From: Bacteroidota bacterium
GTDB taxonomy: Bacteria > Bacteroidota > Bacteroidia > Bacteroidales > Paludibacteraceae
Assembly: GCA_022708505.1 (NCBI GenBank)
Contig: JAKIYP010000010.1
Location: 1-54,563, forward strand
Length of the DNA stretch: 54,563 nt
Direction of reading: 5' to 3'
Below are positions 29,909 through 39,180 of this stretch, in pieces. The position numbers and the translations under genes were made by a program. Under the pieces are notes generated by a model that saw nothing but the letters and a program-made list of their open reading frames with translations, had not been told where the DNA came from and did no database searches. The first letter of the stretch is position 1. Each line of letters begins with the position of its first letter.

Positions 29909-31052
29909 TTTTCTCAACGGACGTATTACAGAACGACAAGCGCATGGTGTTGTTAATCTTTCCCTGCGGGTCGAATGTCTTTCCGGATACGAAAACAACG
30001 CCTTTTTCAATGGCGTTCTTCAATATTTCTGTTGAATCGATGCCTTCGGGCAATTGCAACCAGATGTAAAAACCTCCTCGTGGTGCGGTGAAGGTAACGC
30101 ATTCGGGCAAGTGTTTTTGCAGGGCGGTCACCATCGCTTCTGCTCGTTCCTTGTATTGTACCCTAACAGCATCAATATACTTATAAACAGCTCCGGATTC
30201 AACGAATTTATGAGCCAGCATCTGCGTGAAACTGGGCGAACAGGCATCAACCGCCTGCTTGATTAACTCACATTTCTGATAAATGTGTTCCGGTACCAGC
30301 ATCCAGCCAAGGCGCAGACCCGGTCCCAAAATCTTCGAAAATGAACCGGTATAACATACTTCAATGCCGGCAGGATTCATTTCCTTGATGGTGGTCAGGT
30401 GCTCCTTGTCTGCTTCGTAATACCACAAATCACTGTAGGCATCGTCTTCAATCAGCGGGATGTTCTGACCTGAAAGGATTTCTATCAATGCCTTTTTCTT
30501 TTCTAATGTATATAATGTTCCCGCCGGATTATGGAAGTTGGGTGTCAGATAAACGAATTTAGGCTTTTGTTCCGCGTTAGCCAGGGCTGCTTTCAATTTT
30601 TCCAAATCGATGCCGTCAGAGCTCAGTGGCACGGAAACTATATCTGCCTGATAGGACTTGAACGCGGAGATGGCGCCTATAAAACAAGGGTTCTCTACAA
30701 TGATGGTGTCGCCCGGATCAATAAAGGCTTTTGCTAATATGTTGATAGCTTGCAGGGAACCGGTGGTGATCATGAGTTTGTTTTCATCAACCGGTAATCT
30801 TTTTTTTCTCAGAAATGCTTTTAATGAATTGAGTAGCTCGGGTATGCCACTGGTCGGACCGTATTGCATGGCGATTTGCTTTTCCTCTTCCGTCAGGTTG
30901 TTGTATATCTCATCAATCTGATGTAGCGGAAACAGGTTGTTGTCGGGCATTCCACCTGAGAATAAAATCATACCTGGCTTATTGGCCAAACTCATTAAAT
31001 CGCGGATTTCTGAAGTGCGCAGACTATTTATGGAAGTTGAAAAACGGGTCAT
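29856..31052 (-). CDS. PLP-dependent aminotransferase (aromatic or 2-aminoadipate type)
   Basis: A 398-residue fold-type I aminotransferase. LFSGGMPDNNLFP at the N-terminus, the substrate/PLP region TPNFHNPAGTLY, and the Schiff-base lysine in GSFSKILGPGLRLGW are all present. No MocR-type DNA-binding domain is attached. It lies in the same direction as an iorA/iorB/paaK operon, about 215 bp downstream of the thioesterase, which suggests that it converts aromatic amino acids to aryl pyruvates (or the reverse). Its 3' end overlaps the GH43 gene. Confidence 0.9.
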   Translation of the reverse strand: MTRFSTSINSLRTSEIRDLMSLANKPGMILFSGGMPDNNLFPLHQIDEIYNNLTEEEKQIAMQYGPTSGIPELLNSLKAFLRKKRLPVDENKLMITTGSLQAINILAKAFIDPGDTIIVENPCFIGAISAFKSYQADIVSVPLSSDGIDLEKLKAALANAEQKPKFVYLTPNFHNPAGTLYTLEKKKALIEILSGQNIPLIEDDAYSDLWYYEADKEHLTTIKEMNPAGIEVCYTGSFSKILGPGLRLGWMLVPEHIYQKCELIKQAVDACSPSFTQMLAHKFVESGAVYKYIDAVRVQYKERAEAMVTALQKHLPECVTFTAPRGGFYIWLQLPEGIDSTEILKNAIEKGVVFVSGKTFDPQGKINNTMRLSFCNTSVEKINEGIPLVAEAIKSFLI

Positions 31053-31065
31053 GTTATTTAGTGGT

Positions 31066-31130
31066 TAGTTGTTAGTGGTCAGTGGTTAGTTGGTTTAAGA
31101 GTTTAAAGATTTAAAAGTTTAAAAATTCAA
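31066..31130. repeat. GTGGTTAGT and GTTTAAAGATTTAAAAG low-complexity repeats
   Basis: Starting about 14 bp before the aminotransferase start codon, the DNA reads AGTGGTTAGTTGTTAGTGG, then TTTAAGAGTTTAAAGATT and AAAAGTTTAAAAATT. The same two words occur near 31678 (TAGTGGTTAATGG), at the murE stop (TTAGTGGTTAGT, 49400) and at 50900-50928 (GGTTTAAGAGTTTAAAGG). Confidence 0.6.
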
Positions 31131-31268
31131 ACTTAATGTTTCTAATTTGGTTTAAATGCTTAATAGTAAATCGTAAATGAATATTAGCTTAAATGTAACT
31201 TATATGGCTTATATGGTTCAAAAAATTCCTTTTATGATTCCTTAGTTTTTCTTTTGTGGTTTAAATAT

Positions 31269-31670
31269 TCAAAATTTAATCTCTGTTTTGGTGACATAGG
31301 CGGTTCCTTTGAAGTTGGCCAGCAGCGGACCATTTTCCTGCCGGATATTGATGTCGCAGTGTATTAATTTGTTGCTGCGGGAAATCTCGGTTGCTTCAGC
31401 GATAATAGTACCTGAAGTGCTTTTTTCAAAGAAATTAATGGATGCATTGATCGATAACGCTACCTTTCCATACGAATTTGTCGCAGCTGCAAAGGCAAAA
31501 TCGGCCAGGGTGAATAGCAGTCCACCATGCACCACGCCGGCCCCATTCAGATGTCGGCTGGTTATTTCAACCTTCACAATGGCATGGCCGGGATTGCATG
31601 ATACGAGGACAATCCCGTTTTCGCGGGCAAAGTTGTCGCCTTTGAAATATTCAAAACACTTATCGCTCAC
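31269..31670 (-). CDS. paaI: PaaI-like hotdog thioesterase
   Basis: A 133-residue hotdog-fold protein with the PaaI signature GAGVVHGGLLFTLADFAFAAA, in which the Asp acts in catalysis, and a C-terminal strand ending FKGTAYVTK. PaaI proteins hydrolyse aryl-CoA thioesters such as phenylacetyl-CoA intermediates, preventing CoA trapping. The start codon is GTG (31670). It lies in the arylacetate operon, downstream of the ACT protein. Confidence 0.9.
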   Translation of the reverse strand: MSDKCFEYFKGDNFARENGIVLVSCNPGHAIVKVEITSRHLNGAGVVHGGLLFTLADFAFAAATNSYGKVALSINASINFFEKSTSGTIIAEATEISRSNKLIHCDINIRQENGPLLANFKGTAYVTKTEIKF

Positions 31671-31695
31671 GTTTAATAGTGGTTAATGGTTGGTA

Positions 31696-31734
31696 TTTAA
31701 ACCTGTCAGGTTTTCAAAACCTGACAGGTTTAAA
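31696..31734. repeat. 39-bp perfect palindrome
   Basis: Two 19-base arms (TTTAAACCTGTCAGGTTTT and its exact complement) are separated by a single C. It lies between the thioesterase gene and the ACT gene. As RNA it would form a long hairpin flanked by short A and T runs, so it could act as a bidirectional terminator or processing signal. It also matches a CCTGACAGG-type repeat that I recall from other Bacteroidota genomes. Confidence 0.9.
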
Positions 31735-31748
31735 GTTGTAATTGAAAA

Positions 31749-32174
31749 TCAGATTTGATAAATATCACTCGCTTTCACCAATTTCATCTGATTTGCCTCC
31801 AATACCCGGATGACTTCCTCGTTCGATTCGGAACGAATCACCACACTGGCAGCATTGTCGAAGGCAAAGGCGTACATGTATTCAACCGGCACATTGTTGT
31901 CTGAAAGAATTTGCAATGCTTTGTATAAACCGCCTGGTTCATGCGGTACAATCATACACACCACATCGGTGATGTTCACTGAAAAATGCTTCTCTTTTAA
32001 CGCTTTGATGGCTTCATCCGGTTTGGATACAATACACCTCACAATGCCAAAATCGGCTGTGTCGGCAATACTGAATGCTGAGATGTTGATGTTGTTCTCA
32101 CTCAGAATCTTTGTCATCTCGGTGAGTCTCCCGGTCTTGTTTTCCAGGAAAACTGATAATTGCTTTATTATCAT
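31749..32174 (-). CDS. tandem ACT-domain amino-acid-binding protein
   Basis: 141 residues made of two ACT domains (about 4-67, QLSVFLENKTGRLTEMTKIL; about 72-139, VPHEPGGLYKALQIL). Free-standing double-ACT proteins of this kind are usually found beside iorAB and phenylacetate-CoA ligase genes and are thought to sense aromatic amino acids. It has no catalytic domain. Confidence 0.9.
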   Translation of the reverse strand: MIIKQLSVFLENKTGRLTEMTKILSENNINISAFSIADTADFGIVRCIVSKPDEAIKALKEKHFSVNITDVVCMIVPHEPGGLYKALQILSDNNVPVEYMYAFAFDNAASVVIRSESNEEVIRVLEANQMKLVKASDIYQI

Positions 32175-32202
32175 AATTTTTTATTTTTAAAGTCTAACGT
32201 CA

Positions 32203-32268
32203 GTAAATAGCGAATAACGAATAACTAATAGCTAATAGCTATTCACTATTCGATATTAGTTATTCGCT
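32203..32268. repeat. AGCGAATA/GCTAATAGC inverted repeat at the paaK 3' end
   Basis: AATAGCGAATAACGAATAAC, then CTAATAGCTAATAGCTATT, then the reverse-sense ATTAGTTATTCGCTTG, make an imperfect hairpin. The repeat extends into the paaK gene, and its last codons (KRITNIE and the TAG stop) are written in repeat sequence. Confidence 0.7.
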
Positions 32269-33553
32269 TGTCAATCACCCTTTTTGCTTTTCCTTCTGAT
32301 CTGGCAATGGTGTTGGGTTCAACTAAGTTAATTTTCGCTGAAATACCCAGCGTGCTTGCGATGTTATGCTGGAATCTTTTCTTTAGATTCTCTAAAGTTT
32401 TAATTTCGTCCGACCAGAACTGATCGTCGATTTCGATATTGATTTCTAAGGTGTCGAGGTTGTTTTCGCGGTTTACAACCAGTTGGTAGTGCGGACTCGC
32501 CTCGCTCATTTCGAGCAGTACGGCTTCAACCTGCGATGGGAATACGTTCACGCCACGGATGATAAGCATATCGTCGCTTCTGCCCATGCATTTTTCCATC
32601 CGCACCAGCGTGCGACCGCAGGCACATTTCTCCACATGCAGACGAGTCAGGTCTCTGGTTCTGTATCGGAGCAGCGGCATGGCTTCTTTGGTTATGGTTG
32701 TGAAAACAAGTTCGCCCAGTTCACCATAAGGCAAGACCTCCAGCGTTTTGGGGTCGATAATTTCCGGGATGAAATGATCTTCGAAAATGTGCATGCCGTT
32801 TTGATGTTCGCACTCCATAGAAACACCCGGACCTATGATTTCGCTGAGTCCGTAAATGTCAAACGCCTTGATGCCGAGTAGATTCTCTACTTGTTTGCGC
32901 AATTCATTGGTCCAGGGTTCAGCACCGAAAATACCAGATCTCAGTTTGATGTCTTTCCTGTCAATGCCCGCTGCAACTAAACTCTCGCCCAGATGCGCTG
33001 CATAAGAAGGCGTGCAGGCAATCACGGTCGAACCGAAATCAACCATCAGCTGCAATTGTTTTTTTGTATTTCCTCCGGAGATAGGTATAACTGATGCACC
33101 GACTTTTTCAGCACCATAATGAACGCCGAGTCCGCCGGTAAATAATCCGTAACCATAAGCCACCTGGATGATGTCTTCTTTGGAAACCCCTGCCATGGTC
33201 AGCGAACGTGCCACGACTTCGCTCCAAAGTTGCAAATCGTTTTTGGTATAACCCACCACCGTTGGCTTGCCGGTGGTACCGCTCGAAGCATGCAAGCGGA
33301 CAATCTGGTTTTGGGGTACCGTAAACAGTCCAAAAGGATAATTATCGCGTAAATCGTCTTTTACCGTAAAAGGTAAATCTTTCAGCTGATCAATGCTTTT
33401 GATGTCGCCGGGTTCTATGCCCGCTTCTGTCAGTTTCTTTCTGTAGAAAGGCACATTGTAGTACATGCGTTCAATCATCTTGACAAAACGCTCATTCTGA
33501 ATCTCCTTCAGCTTTTCTCTGTCGGCTGTTTCAATAAATTCGTTCCAGATCAT
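32246..33553 (-). CDS. paaK: phenylacetate-CoA ligase (aryl-CoA ligase)
   Basis: A 435-residue adenylate-forming enzyme. It has the ATP-binding loop [33 protein letters not shown] in the acid-binding core, [10 protein letters not shown], and a C-terminal ACT-like lid ([20 protein letters not shown]). It joins aryl acetates to CoA with ATP, or works in reverse to save energy as ATP when aryl-acetyl-CoA comes from indolepyruvate oxidoreductase. It sits directly downstream of iorB in the operon. Confidence 0.95.
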   Translation of the reverse strand: MIWNEFIETADREKLKEIQNERFVKMIERMYYNVPFYRKKLTEAGIEPGDIKSIDQLKDLPFTVKDDLRDNYPFGLFTVPQNQIVRLHASSGTTGKPTVVGYTKNDLQLWSEVVARSLTMAGVSKEDIIQVAYGYGLFTGGLGVHYGAEKVGASVIPISGGNTKKQLQLMVDFGSTVIACTPSYAAHLGESLVAAGIDRKDIKLRSGIFGAEPWTNELRKQVENLLGIKAFDIYGLSEIIGPGVSMECEHQNGMHIFEDHFIPEIIDPKTLEVLPYGELGELVFTTITKEAMPLLRYRTRDLTRLHVEKCACGRTLVRMEKCMGRSDDMLIIRGVNVFPSQVEAVLLEMSEASPHYQLVVNRENNLDTLEINIEIDDQFWSDEIKTLENLKKRFQHNIASTLGISAKINLVEPNTIARSEGKAKRVIDKRITNIE

Positions 33554-33561
33554 AGTAAATA

Positions 33562-33645
33562 TTTTTGGTCTCCAGTCTCCGGTCTCCGGTCACCAGTCTG
33601 ATGTATGATAACCGATGTCTGGCGTCTGGTGACTGGTGTCTTATA
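33562..33645. repeat. GTCTGGTGTCTGG-type repeat between paaK and iorB
   Basis: GGTCTCCAGTCTCCGGTCTC and later GATGTCTGGCGTCTGGTGAC form an imperfect inverted repeat: CCGGTCACCAG pairs with CTGGTGACTGG, with one mismatch. The same words occur around mraY-murD (50808-51001) and murD-ftsW (52386-52436). Confidence 0.7.
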
Positions 33646-34213
33646 TAGTTAGTATTCCTAATTCAAACGCTTTTAAATTCATCTCTACCACGGCTTCGCC
33701 TTTGCTGCTGAACATGGCACGAATGCTTTCCCGGAGTTCCTCTTTGGTGAACCCGAGGTAATCGGCAGCGGCGCCTATCATCACTACATTCTCGGTTTTG
33801 ATGCTGCCAGCTTCTTTCGCGATGGCTTCGGCATCGATAAACTGTACTTTTTTGCCTGTTTTTTTTATGTTTTCCAGCACTTCTTTTTCATCCGGATAAT
33901 TCGCGATATTCACAAAAGGTTTTGTCGCCGTGATGATTACACCGTCTTCCGCCAGAAAAGGAAGATAACGAAGTGCTTCCATAGGCTCCAGCGATAAAAT
34001 AATACTGGCTTCACCACGTGGAATTAAATCGGAATAAATTTCACGATCGGAAATGCGTAAATGCGATTCTACCGCACCACCACGCTGACTCATGCCGTGG
34101 ACTTCCGCCTGTTTGATGAAAAGATTTTTTTGCATGGCAGCATAATCAATGATGGCGGCAATGGTCAGAATTCCCTGACCGCCCACTCCTGCCAATATAA
34201 TATTGTTGATCAT
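33641..34213 (-). CDS. iorB: indolepyruvate oxidoreductase, beta subunit
   Basis: A 190-residue protein of the pyruvate ferredoxin/flavodoxin oxidoreductase gamma family: NIILAGVGGQGILTIAAIID, EVHGMSQRGGAVESHLR, and IPRGEASIILSLEPMEALRY. With IorA it oxidatively decarboxylates aryl pyruvates to aryl-acetyl-CoA, reducing ferredoxin. It starts 6 bp after the iorA stop. Confidence 0.94.
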   Translation of the reverse strand: MINNIILAGVGGQGILTIAAIIDYAAMQKNLFIKQAEVHGMSQRGGAVESHLRISDREIYSDLIPRGEASIILSLEPMEALRYLPFLAEDGVIITATKPFVNIANYPDEKEVLENIKKTGKKVQFIDAEAIAKEAGSIKTENVVMIGAAADYLGFTKEELRESIRAMFSSKGEAVVEMNLKAFELGILTI

Positions 34214-34219
34214 CGTGTC

Positions 34220-35812
34220 TTATTTTTTGCTGTTTTTCCTTCTTAATGTTTGAATGCACTCGCGGCAAGCCAGAATAACCGAAACGCCTTCGTAATCGAA
34301 AGCAGCTTTCAGCTTGGCGATGTTTTCTTCCAGATTTTTCTTCAAAGGAACGATGGTGTGGATGTGTGCTGTCTCCACCCCGATGCCTTCACAAATTTGC
34401 TGAAGTTTGTTAGTCCCGGCAGAATCTTGTCCGCCTGTCATGGCTGTTGTATAATTATCAGAAATAATCAAGGTCATCGGTGTTTTATCGTTCACCGCAT
34501 CCAGCAGACCGGTGATACCGGAATGTGTAAATGTTGAATCTCCGATTACTGCTACTGCCGGATGTATTCCCGCATCAGCAGCGCCCTTGGCCATGGTCAC
34601 AGAGGCTCCCATGTCCACGCAGGTGTTGATGGCGTTGTAAGGAGGCAATGCACCTAATGTATAACAGCCAATATCGGCAAATACATGCTTGTTTTCGTAA
34701 CTTTCGAGGGCTATGTTCAGGGCTTCGTACAAGTCGCGGTGACTGCAACCCTGGCACAACTCGGGCGGCCGGTTGGCAACAATTTCAGGAACCGGCCGGG
34801 TGATATTGGTTTTGTTCAGCAACGCTTTGGCTAACGCGTCCGGAGATAACTCGCCGGTGCGGGGTAAGGTGCCGTCGAGTCGCCCTGTAAACTTGCCATT
34901 GTCGAAAAATCCGCGTAATAATTCCTCGTAAATAGGGTAACCCTCTTCCGCGATCATCACTTTTGAATAACGACTGCAAAACGCCTTGATTTTTTGCTCC
35001 GGAACAGGATATTGCGAAATCTTCAAAACAGGGATGTTCAATTGATGTGCTAAATTAATTTCCATCACGTAATTATAGGCCAGTCCGAAAGCAATGACCC
35101 CAAAGTCTCCAATTCCGGTAATTTCTTTATTGAAAATTGAATTTTCAGATAACTCAGTCAGTTGTTTTTGCATTTCAAGCAATGCATGATAACGTTTGCG
35201 CGCATTGGCGGGCAGTAAAATCCATTTGAATTTATCGGTTTCCGGATTCAGCGGATTGGCTTCGACAGGCGCAGTGCGTTCAATCACCGAGCGGGAATGT
35301 GAAAGTCGTGTGGTAATGCGGATTATGACCGGCAATTTCACGTCTTCCGACAATTGGAAAGCATTACGAACACAATGATATGCTTCCTGTTGACTCGAAG
35401 GTTCGAGCAAAGGCAGGAAAGCAAATCTTCCGTAGAAACGGGTGTCCTGTTCATTTTGTGAAGAATGCATCGAAGGGTCATCGGCCACCAGCAACACCAG
35501 TCCCCCGTTAATCCCGGTTACAGCAGAGTTAATAAAAGCATCAGCAGCCACGTTTAATCCGACGTGTTTCATGCAAACCAAACTCCTTTTCCCGGCATAC
35601 GACATGCCGAGTGCAGCCTCATAAGCCGTTTTTTCGTTGGCCGACCAGCTTGACCTTATCTTTTTTTGTTTCGCAATTTCTGATTGCTGAATGTAGGTGG
35701 TGATTTCGGTAGAAGGAGTGCCGGGATAAGCATAAACGCCCGAAATCCCTTCGTCAATAGCGGCAACGGCAATGACTTCCGCCCCGAGGAGCAATTCTTT
35801 TTCTTTAACCAT
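34220..35812 (-). CDS. iorA: indolepyruvate oxidoreductase, alpha subunit
   Basis: 530 residues. An N-terminal pyrimidine-binding domain (ISGVYAYPGTPSTEIT) is followed by a middle domain and a thiamine diphosphate-binding domain with DIGCYTLGALPPYNA and IGDSTFTHSGITGLLD. The protein stops at ACRECIQTLRRKNSKK. The C-terminal two-cluster ferredoxin domain of classical IorA (about 600 residues) is absent. I recall similarly short forms in Bacteroidota, so this may be normal for the group. Without it, electrons must pass to an external ferredoxin. It is the first gene of the arylacetate operon. Confidence 0.94.
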   Translation of the reverse strand: MVKEKELLLGAEVIAVAAIDEGISGVYAYPGTPSTEITTYIQQSEIAKQKKIRSSWSANEKTAYEAALGMSYAGKRSLVCMKHVGLNVAADAFINSAVTGINGGLVLLVADDPSMHSSQNEQDTRFYGRFAFLPLLEPSSQQEAYHCVRNAFQLSEDVKLPVIIRITTRLSHSRSVIERTAPVEANPLNPETDKFKWILLPANARKRYHALLEMQKQLTELSENSIFNKEITGIGDFGVIAFGLAYNYVMEINLAHQLNIPVLKISQYPVPEQKIKAFCSRYSKVMIAEEGYPIYEELLRGFFDNGKFTGRLDGTLPRTGELSPDALAKALLNKTNITRPVPEIVANRPPELCQGCSHRDLYEALNIALESYENKHVFADIGCYTLGALPPYNAINTCVDMGASVTMAKGAADAGIHPAVAVIGDSTFTHSGITGLLDAVNDKTPMTLIISDNYTTAMTGGQDSAGTNKLQQICEGIGVETAHIHTIVPLKKNLEENIAKLKAAFDYEGVSVILACRECIQTLRRKNSKK

Positions 35813-36121
35813 GTTTTAATTCAATGTCTAATGTGTGCTTTTATCTGCAAAATTGATGTAAAAACAGGATAATGTAATCTCACAAAAGTGTTTTTCAGCC
35901 AAAACTTCGCAAAGTTAGCGAAAAAGGAGCAAATAGCAAAGTGCCCTTTACAACACACCACTCACTTTCCTTGCTCTATAGAAAAATGCTTATAAAACCA
36001 AACAAAAAAAATGTTTTTGCTATTAAAAATTAAAAAAAATCTGATTTTTGCTTTTATAGTTAAATAAATTTTGTAATTTTGCCGCCGAAACAATAAACCC
36101 ACTAAAAAACGTAACATTTTT
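35813..36121. other. divergent intergenic region between iorA and gdhA
   Basis: A 309-bp AT-rich gap that carries the promoters of two divergent genes. The gdhA promoter is identified at 36074. On the minus strand CAATTTTG at about 35850 is close to, but not a match for, the TAnnTTTG box and could serve iorA. No gene is seen. Confidence 0.6.
36047..36081 (+). promoter_or_regulatory. gdhA promoter
   Basis: TAATTTTG at 36074-36081 matches TAnnTTTG exactly. A TTTG at 36047-36050 is a possible -33 element, although the 23-bp gap is slightly longer than usual. The box lies about 40 bp before the gdhA ATG. Confidence 0.6.
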
Positions 36122-37459
36122 ATGAAAGCAGATCAAGTCCTCGACACCCTGAGGCGTCGCTTTCCCAATGAACCTGAATACCATCAGGCAGTTGAGGAAG
36201 TATTGCACTCAATTGAAGAAGTGTACAACGCCCACCCCGAATTCGAAAAACAAAATTTAATTGAAAGACTTTGCATTCCGGATCGGATTTTTTCTTTCCG
36301 CATTACCTGGACAGATGACAAAGGCAACGTGCAAACCAACATGGGATACCGTGTTCAGCATTGCAACGCCATCGGCCCTTACAAAGGCGGTATGCGTTTC
36401 CACGCCTCTGTTTGTCCTTCTATCCTGAAATTTTTGGCTTTCGAGCAAACATTCAAGAATGCACTGACTACCTTACCGATGGGTGGTGGAAAAGGAGGTT
36501 CTGATTTCAATCCGAAAGGAAAATCAAATGCTGAAATTATGCGTTTCTGCCAGGCGTTCATGCTGGAATTGTGGCGCCATATCGGTCCTGAAACTGATGT
36601 CCCTGCCGGTGATATCGGTGTAGGTGGTCGCGAAGTTGCTTACATGTATGGTATGTATCGCAAACTGGCCCGTGAAAATACAGGTACATTCACAGGTAAA
36701 GGTATCGAATTCGGTGGTTCGCTGATTCGTCCCGAAGCTACCGGTTACGGTAATATCTACTTCCTGATGAATATGCTCAAAAGAAAAGGGATTAACGATT
36801 TGAAAGGTCAGGTTGTATCTATTTCGGGTTCAGGTAACGTGGCTACTTATACCGCTGAAAAAGTGCTGGAGCTGGGAGGTAAAGTAATTACCCTGTCCGA
36901 CAGTAACGGTTATATCTACGATCCGGAAGGCATCACCAAAGAAAAACTCGAATACGTTTTCGAACTGAAAAATATCTACCGCGGTAGAATCAAGGAATAT
37001 GCCGACAAATACAATTGCAAATATGTAGAAGGTGGACGCCCATGGGCTGAAGCTTGTACTATCGCGTTGCCTTCAGCAACCCAGAACGAGTTGAACGGCG
37101 ACGATGCTGAAATGCTGGTGAAAAACGGTTGTATAGCTGTTTCAGAAGGAGCTAACATGCCTTCTACTCCCGAAGCTGTTGAAGTATTCCTGAAAAACAA
37201 AATCCTGTATGCTCCGGGCAAAGCTGCCAATGCTGGTGGTGTTTCAGTTTCAGGTCTTGAAATGACTCAGAACTCAATCAAACTGAGCTGGTCAAGAGAA
37301 GAAGTTGATCAGAAACTGAAAGACATCATGGAAAATATCCACAATGCCTGCGTGAAATACGGAACAGAAGCTGATGGTTATGTTAACTACGTGAAAGGCG
37401 CAAACATCGCCGGTTTCATGAAAGTTGCCAAGGCCATGATGGCACAGGGTGTGCTGTAA
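36122..37459 (+). CDS. gdhA: NADP-type glutamate dehydrogenase
   Basis: A 445-residue hexameric-type enzyme. The glutamate/2-oxoglutarate-binding region YRVQHCNAIGPYKGGMRFH, the catalytic lysine region LPMGGGKGGSDFNPKGKS, and the dinucleotide-binding ISGSGNVATYTAEK are all present. It interconverts 2-oxoglutarate plus ammonia with glutamate and is the main ammonia-assimilating route in many Bacteroidales. It is a single gene with its own promoter and a strong terminator. Confidence 0.97.
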   Translation: MKADQVLDTLRRRFPNEPEYHQAVEEVLHSIEEVYNAHPEFEKQNLIERLCIPDRIFSFRITWTDDKGNVQTNMGYRVQHCNAIGPYKGGMRFHASVCPSILKFLAFEQTFKNALTTLPMGGGKGGSDFNPKGKSNAEIMRFCQAFMLELWRHIGPETDVPAGDIGVGGREVAYMYGMYRKLARENTGTFTGKGIEFGGSLIRPEATGYGNIYFLMNMLKRKGINDLKGQVVSISGSGNVATYTAEKVLELGGKVITLSDSNGYIYDPEGITKEKLEYVFELKNIYRGRIKEYADKYNCKYVEGGRPWAEACTIALPSATQNELNGDDAEMLVKNGCIAVSEGANMPSTPEAVEVFLKNKILYAPGKAANAGGVSVSGLEMTQNSIKLSWSREEVDQKLKDIMENIHNACVKYGTEADGYVNYVKGANIAGFMKVAKAMMAQGVL

Positions 37460-37482
37460 TTGAGATTTTAGATTATATGTTG

Positions 37483-37514
37483 AAAAACGCCCGCGAATTT
37501 CGCGGGCGTTTTTT
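37483..37514 (+). terminator. rho-independent terminator of gdhA
   Basis: AAACGCCCGCG (37485-37495) pairs with CGCGGGCGTTT (37501-37511) across a 5-nt loop, with an A-run before and a T-run after. It lies 23 bp after the gdhA stop. Confidence 0.95.
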
Positions 37515-37581
37515 GTGCCTGTATGAACAATTTTTTATCATAACATGTTTTAAGTATCAATTAAATAAAAAAATAAGTACA

Positions 37582-38124
37582 ATGGCACCAATCAAACTTC
37601 TTTCACTGATTTTCTTGTCCGTATTATTTACTGGCAGTATCAGTTCCCAATCCATTTATTCATTCAAAGTAAACACAATTGATGGTCAGCAAACCACTCT
37701 GGCGCAATACAAGGGAAAAACCATCCTTATTGTAAACGTTGCCAGCAAGTGCGGGTTGACCAAACAATACGAAGGCCTCGAAGCTTTGTATAAGAAGTAC
37801 AAAGACCGTGGACTGGTCATACTTGGTTTTCCCTGTAATCAGTTTATGGGACAAGAACCTGGTACAGAAGCGGAGATTGCTGAATTTTGTTCCGTAAATT
37901 ATGGAGTAACATTCCCGCTTTTCTCCAAAATTGATGTGAATGGTGAAGATGCTCATCCCTTGTATCAATACCTGAAAAAGGAACTACCGGGAACTGCAAA
38001 CAAACTGGATATTGAATGGAACTTTGCAAAGTTCCTGATTGATAAAGAAGGTAAACCGGTCTACAGGTATCATCCCAAGGTGAAGCCTGCTGAGTTGGAA
38101 GGGGATATTGAGAAATTACTCTGA
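37582..38124 (+). CDS. glutathione peroxidase-family protein, exported
   Basis: 180 residues from ATG 37582. An earlier frame start at 37477 would begin before the gdhA terminator and is rejected. A signal peptide (1-22) is followed by the thioredoxin-like peroxidase fold: VNVASKCGLT with the peroxidatic Cys, GFPCNQFMGQEPG with the tetrad Gln, and WNFAKFLID with the Trp/Asn. Bacterial members usually take electrons from thioredoxin and reduce lipid or organic peroxides. Export suggests periplasmic protection. Confidence 0.9.
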   Translation: MAPIKLLSLIFLSVLFTGSISSQSIYSFKVNTIDGQQTTLAQYKGKTILIVNVASKCGLTKQYEGLEALYKKYKDRGLVILGFPCNQFMGQEPGTEAEIAEFCSVNYGVTFPLFSKIDVNGEDAHPLYQYLKKELPGTANKLDIEWNFAKFLIDKEGKPVYRYHPKVKPAELEGDIEKLL

Positions 38125-38163
38125 AATGAATTGCTGACTGAATATCTGATAAAATGAAAAAAT

Positions 38164-39153
38164 ATGAATAAGTTAATTTTATTGTCTGTCTTTATTTGTT
38201 TTGCACAGCTTGTTGAGGCGCAATGCGTTTCGGGTGACTGCAACAACGGATTCGGAAAACACCAGTATTATGACGGTTATTACGAGGGGAACTGGAAAAA
38301 AAGTCAGTGGGAAGGTCAGGGGAAGTATGTTTTGAAAGATAAATATACTTACACCGGAACTTTTACTGATGGGTTGTTGACCGGCAAGGGTACTATGGAG
38401 TTCTCCAATGGGAATCGGTATGTTGGTGATGTCTATGATGGTTTGTTCCAGGGCAGTGGTGTCTTAACTTATAGTGACGGTAAAACTTTTGAAGGTGAAT
38501 TTAAAAAGGGAGAAATCTGGTCGGGAAAAGGATTTGTGGCTATTGGAGAAGATACATATAATGGTCAGATTCTGGAAGGGAAATTTCACGGTCAGGGAGT
38601 ATATAGGGATAAAGAGGGGAGGATGTTTGAGGGTGTATTTAATAATGGTATCCCCTGGACAGGTAAAGGTTTTACCTTGCATAAAGAAGGAACGTATACA
38701 GGTGAAATCTTCGAAGGGAAGATTCATGGTAACGGCGTGTTTAAATATAATTCAAATGGATTAAAACTCGAGGGTAAATTTGTAAATGGTACGATAGTCG
38801 ATGGGAAGGGGTATATCAAGGACTTTAATGGTGATTATTATGGTGAAATAGTGAATTCGACTTATCACGGACATGGCACATACACACATCGCGACGGATG
38901 GAAATATTCTGGAAGGTTTGTAAATGGTAAAGTTACATCTGGCACTATGAATTATGTAGATAAAAGTAGTTATTCTGGGGATTTTTTGAACAACAAGCCC
39001 CATGGGAAAGGGACGCTTAAATACACTGATGGTTATACATATTCCGGATCTGTGGAATACGGAAAACGACAAGGCCAGGGTTCACTGTATGATAAAGACG
39101 GGAATTTGGTGTATTCTGGCAGATGGTCAAATGATAAACCAATAGATAGATAA
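38164..39153 (+). CDS. MORN-repeat protein, exported
   Basis: 329 residues. A signal peptide (1-19) precedes about a dozen MORN repeats of ~23 residues across the rest of the protein (YYEGNWKKSQWEGQGKYV, YVGDVYDGLFQGSGVLTY, YSGDFLNNKPHGKGTLKY). MORN repeats form an elongated beta sheet that binds membranes or proteins. The exact role is unknown. The next gene starts 27 bp after its stop, so they may be co-transcribed. Confidence 0.88.
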   Translation: MNKLILLSVFICFAQLVEAQCVSGDCNNGFGKHQYYDGYYEGNWKKSQWEGQGKYVLKDKYTYTGTFTDGLLTGKGTMEFSNGNRYVGDVYDGLFQGSGVLTYSDGKTFEGEFKKGEIWSGKGFVAIGEDTYNGQILEGKFHGQGVYRDKEGRMFEGVFNNGIPWTGKGFTLHKEGTYTGEIFEGKIHGNGVFKYNSNGLKLEGKFVNGTIVDGKGYIKDFNGDYYGEIVNSTYHGHGTYTHRDGWKYSGRFVNGKVTSGTMNYVDKSSYSGDFLNNKPHGKGTLKYTDGYTYSGSVEYGKRQGQGSLYDKDGNLVYSGRWSNDKPIDR

Positions 39154-39180
39154 TTGATTAACTTTAATATATACATTTTT

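Noticed and set aside
37477-37581. Earlier start for the glutathione peroxidase-like gene
   Set aside because: It lies before the strong gdhA terminator and would hide the signal peptide behind 35 unrelated residues.
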